Part shown: positions 61,901-64,000 of the stretch, in pieces
How positions within the stretch are numbered: position 1 is the first letter of the stretch
How the letters are laid out: every line of letters starts with the position of its first letter
Assembly (NCBI GenBank): GCA_905183005.1
Contig: CAJJDO010000038.1
Location: 124,001-188,000 of the forward strand
Origin: Paramecium pentaurelia
Taxonomy: Eukaryota; Ciliophora; Oligohymenophorea; Peniculida; Parameciidae
Length of the DNA: 64,000 bases
Direction of reading: 5' to 3'
Made by a program: the position numbers and the translations under genes
Notes under the pieces: generated by a model
Database searches by the model: none
The model's input: only the letters and a program-made list of their open reading frames with translations
Told to the model about the DNA's origin: nothing

Positions 61901-64000
61901 GATTGGGTTATTAATTAAAACAGGATGAAATTATAATAAATATTATAATGGACATTCAATAAATTTTTAAGGAAATTGTATTTAATTAAGATCTTCAGTA
62001 TTTTTTAATTATTAAGCATGCCAATCTATATGTTCATTAAGCATTACCTATTTTAAAATTTAGAAAACTAAATCATATGTAGTTTTATTGTCAATTGCAA
62101 CTAGATAAATTAAATTTTCAAGAAATACTGGTTAAGATTCCTCATATTCTAAATGACTAGTATAAAATTTTAATTCTAGCAGAGTGTCTAATAATGATTA
62201 ATTTTTATTTGATTAATTTTTTGTTAATATATTAAACAATTTATTTTGATTATGCAATCCAAAATTATTTAAACATTGTAATAATTATGTAATTAATTAT
62301 TTATCAAAAATAAATCTTCTTTATATAAGTTATCTCAAATAAATCATATTTTGTGATTAATCCCTTTATTATTTTAATTATTAATTATTATTAATTTGTG
62401 TATCTAATTCATCAAGGAAACTATAAATTTCTTATGTCTATTCTTGTAATTCTAGATTAATTGTGCAAACTTAAATTAAGAATTCTAAATATATAAGTAT
62501 TTAACTCCAATATCTCTCAATTAATTAATCATGTTTATTTTACAAATTCAAGAAAAACTTTGTAAGATACTTTTATGCTTCAAATAATTCTTTGCAAAAT
62601 AATTTTAATGTAGTTTATTTATTTTCAAATAATATGTTAAGATTATTAGTTATTGTTTATGTTTATTAACATATTTCTTGATAAGTCAATTCTGATATAT
62701 TGAGTTGCTTTAATTAATGCAATTCTAATTATCCAATTTTTTTTATTTAATCAAAGATATCATTAGATAATGCAAAACCAAATGTAATCATTGATTAAAA
62801 TGAAAGTACATGTTTTTATTATGATTCTTGATCTATTAAAGCTAAATTCTAATATAATTTTTCATGTTCTTAAGGAGCAATCTATGATAATAAGTTCAGC
62901 CATTTTAAGGCTTTTTAATATTGAATCATTGTAGCATTTAAATCTTAAGAACATTTATCTTATTATTTTAAGGAACAAAAGATCATAAAAATATATTCTA
63001 TAATCTTATTTATATGTTATGATTTCTTTGCAATAGTAAATAAATATTCTAATAAATTACCATTCGATTTTGGGTTATTCAAATTTTAATCTAATTGTTT
63101 ACTAAGATTAGAATCTAATTTTTATTAAAAATCATTAATTAGGGTTAAAAATCTTTCCAAAATATTTTATTATGTATTAGCTTTTGGGAAATTTTATATT
63201 AAAATTTTCATGAATTATTCTTAATCCAAAACTTAAATTTCATTTTGCTCTTTTTATATTTCAGTTTCCATCTTTAATTTTTGTTAATCTTATTAATTTT
63301 ATATTTCTTGATTCTGTTCAGTATTTTTTAACATTTAATCAAAAGCTTCTTCTTATTCTTCTTCATCATCAGAAATTCTCTCATTAATCAACATGTCAAT
63401 TATCATAGTAGGTTCAGGAATTTCAATTCTTTATATAGCTTTTTTGATTAATTATTATTTGAATCCCATATCACATAAATCATTTATAATAGCTTTGATT
63501 TCAGGTCTATCAAATAATGATTTTTTCTATTCTTATTGTATATCATTTCCAGTTAAAATTTAATTAATATCTTTATTTCCAATTAGTTATTATTCTTTTG
63601 TTTCAGTTCCAGCTATCTTTCTCATCTCTTATACTTAAAAATCTTTAATTGAATAAAACTTTTATATTAATTGTTCTAATAAAGTCTTTAAATTACCTTC
63701 ACAATTATTATAGAGTAATAGATCAATCATTTAATTAAGTATTGATGCTTAAGCTACAAAAATTTCATTACATACAATATCTAATTATTAATTATCTTAA
63801 ATTAATTAATCTGATAATTATATCTTGTCTATAACAATCTTCTTAAAAATTAATAATTTAATAATATTATCTATATGTTAATGTATAGCTTCTATAAATC
63901 CTGGCAAAATCTTTCTTATAATCTCTTATTCTTTTGTACCATTAAATTATTATTATCTTTAGATACTATCCAAATGTTATATAATCTCAATCAATTACAA
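55074..64000 (-). CDS. HUWE1/TOM1-type HECT E3 ubiquitin ligase with Gln-rich insertions (5' end outside window)
   Basis: About 2,900 C-terminal residues on the minus strand, ending at TGA 55076-55074. HECT E3s take ubiquitin onto a catalytic cysteine and pass it to substrates. The HECT domain begins near 57010 (RYQGERGQDEGGIRKEW, HFKLLGKIIGKSMYDGLLLP) and resumes with ALRDGFFDILPKELF, GVPSVDVDDLQANTEY, WFWEVLTTLS, FATGSPLVPFGGFKNL and the active site KAHACFNRIDLPEYPS, ending SGFDLS. The GQDxGG, D-DDL-NTEY and C-terminal motifs fit the HUWE1/TOM1/UPL1 branch. A ~280-residue Gln/Glu-rich insertion (about 55690-56530) sits inside the N-lobe. A second Gln-rich region (58340-58980) lies upstream of the domain. 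Introns at 55177-55199 and 55444-55469 are certain, others likely. The Cys codon is split by the first. Farther upstream is helical, ARM-like sequence without a named domain. Confidence 0.9.
55177..55199 (-). other. 23-nt intron splitting the HECT catalytic Cys codon
   Basis: On the minus strand the exon ends ..GCTCATGCATG and the next begins CTTTAATCGT. Removing GTATCAATCT...TATTTAG joins TG with C to form TGC in KAHAC-FNRID. Unspliced, the frame reads W in place of C and then a different sequence. GT..AG ends and size fit the other introns here. Confidence 0.9.
56356..56433 (-). repeat. Run of 26 consecutive TAA (Gln) codons in the HECT insertion
   Basis: On the plus strand (TTA)26, in frame with the HECT coding sequence followed back from the C terminus, so it reads as 26 TAA glutamines. 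It is flanked by mixed Gln/Glu codons (CAA, GAA, TAA). Trinucleotide tracts of this kind are length-unstable. Confidence 0.8.
58345..58395 (-). repeat. Run of 17 consecutive TAA (Gln) codons upstream of HECT domain
   Basis: (TTA)17 on the plus strand, in the frame that continues to the acidic PEEFDESDQ segment and then into KVSAKISHVEID. It therefore encodes Gln17, not Asn or Ile. Confidence 0.8.
58816..58977 (-). repeat. Run of 54 consecutive Gln codons, all TAA or TAG
   Basis: TTA/CTA triplets on the plus strand, in the frame fixed by the flanking coding sequence (SYFNKQPFSFRQNEIQ on the N-terminal side, RFTIQNSSVFSIPQPAQP on the other). All 54 glutamines use the reassigned stops and none uses CAA or CAG. 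A single serine codon (TCG) follows. Confidence 0.8.

Overview
The window is ciliate macronuclear DNA, most probably from Paramecium. It is very AT-rich. TAA and TAG read as glutamine inside every convincing gene, and TGA is the only stop. Introns are mostly 20-38 nt with GT..AG ends (GTA at nearly every 5' end), and convergent genes are often only 12-60 bp apart. The Paramecium assignment rests on these traits plus a giant cysteine-rich surface antigen, a Paramecium-type YwqK/MORN-like repeat protein and a WD40 protein. ORFs called with the standard code are nearly all shadows, so I retranslated everything with TGA as sole stop and removed micro-introns. Several gene models close exactly in frame after intron removal, including one with 16 introns.

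Layout. 1-7.2 kb: the 3' end of a type I membrane protein, NMD3 (60S ribosome export), a small protein I propose as XRCC4/XLF/PAXX-like, a one-TM protein, a double RanBP2 zinc-finger protein and an 86-aa protein. 7.2-16.9 kb: a single 3,213-aa GPI-type surface-antigen gene on the minus strand. 17.7-23.1 kb: a WD40 protein, a decayed reading frame, and a repeat protein with 16 introns placed at repeated positions. 24.7-26.7 kb: two unrecognised proteins. 27.1-31.9 kb: a 1,576-aa PARP with TPR-like N terminus. 32.3-33.8 kb: a decayed ORF, possibly a Tc1/mariner-type transposase. 34.0-38.4 kb: an unresolved multi-exon gene, then two tandem type I membrane proteins overlapping by 4 bp.

38.9-46.4 kb: a thioredoxin (likely mitochondrial), a basic protein, a CAMK-like kinase, an Integrator subunit 6-like VWA protein and a Nup62-type FG nucleoporin. 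46.9-49.4 kb: a second cysteine-rich GPI surface protein. 50.9-55.0 kb: a basic disordered protein, two tandem paralogues and a multipass membrane protein. 55.1 kb to the window end: the C-terminal ~2,900 residues of a HUWE1/TOM1-type HECT ubiquitin ligase (minus strand). It has a glutamine-rich insertion inside the HECT domain, runs of 17, 26 and 54 consecutive Gln codons written only as TAA/TAG, and an intron that splits the catalytic cysteine codon.

The genes do not form one pathway. They are ordinary housekeeping genes (ribosome export, nuclear pore, snRNA processing, ubiquitin, redox) mixed with ciliate surface proteins and expanded repeat families. Three patches (19.2-20.5, 32.3-33.8 and 46.5-46.8 kb) look like decaying genes with in-frame TGA codons. 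The most unusual features are the HECT insertion with its TAA/TAG polyglutamine runs, the exon-periodic repeat gene, and the possible PAXX-like gene.
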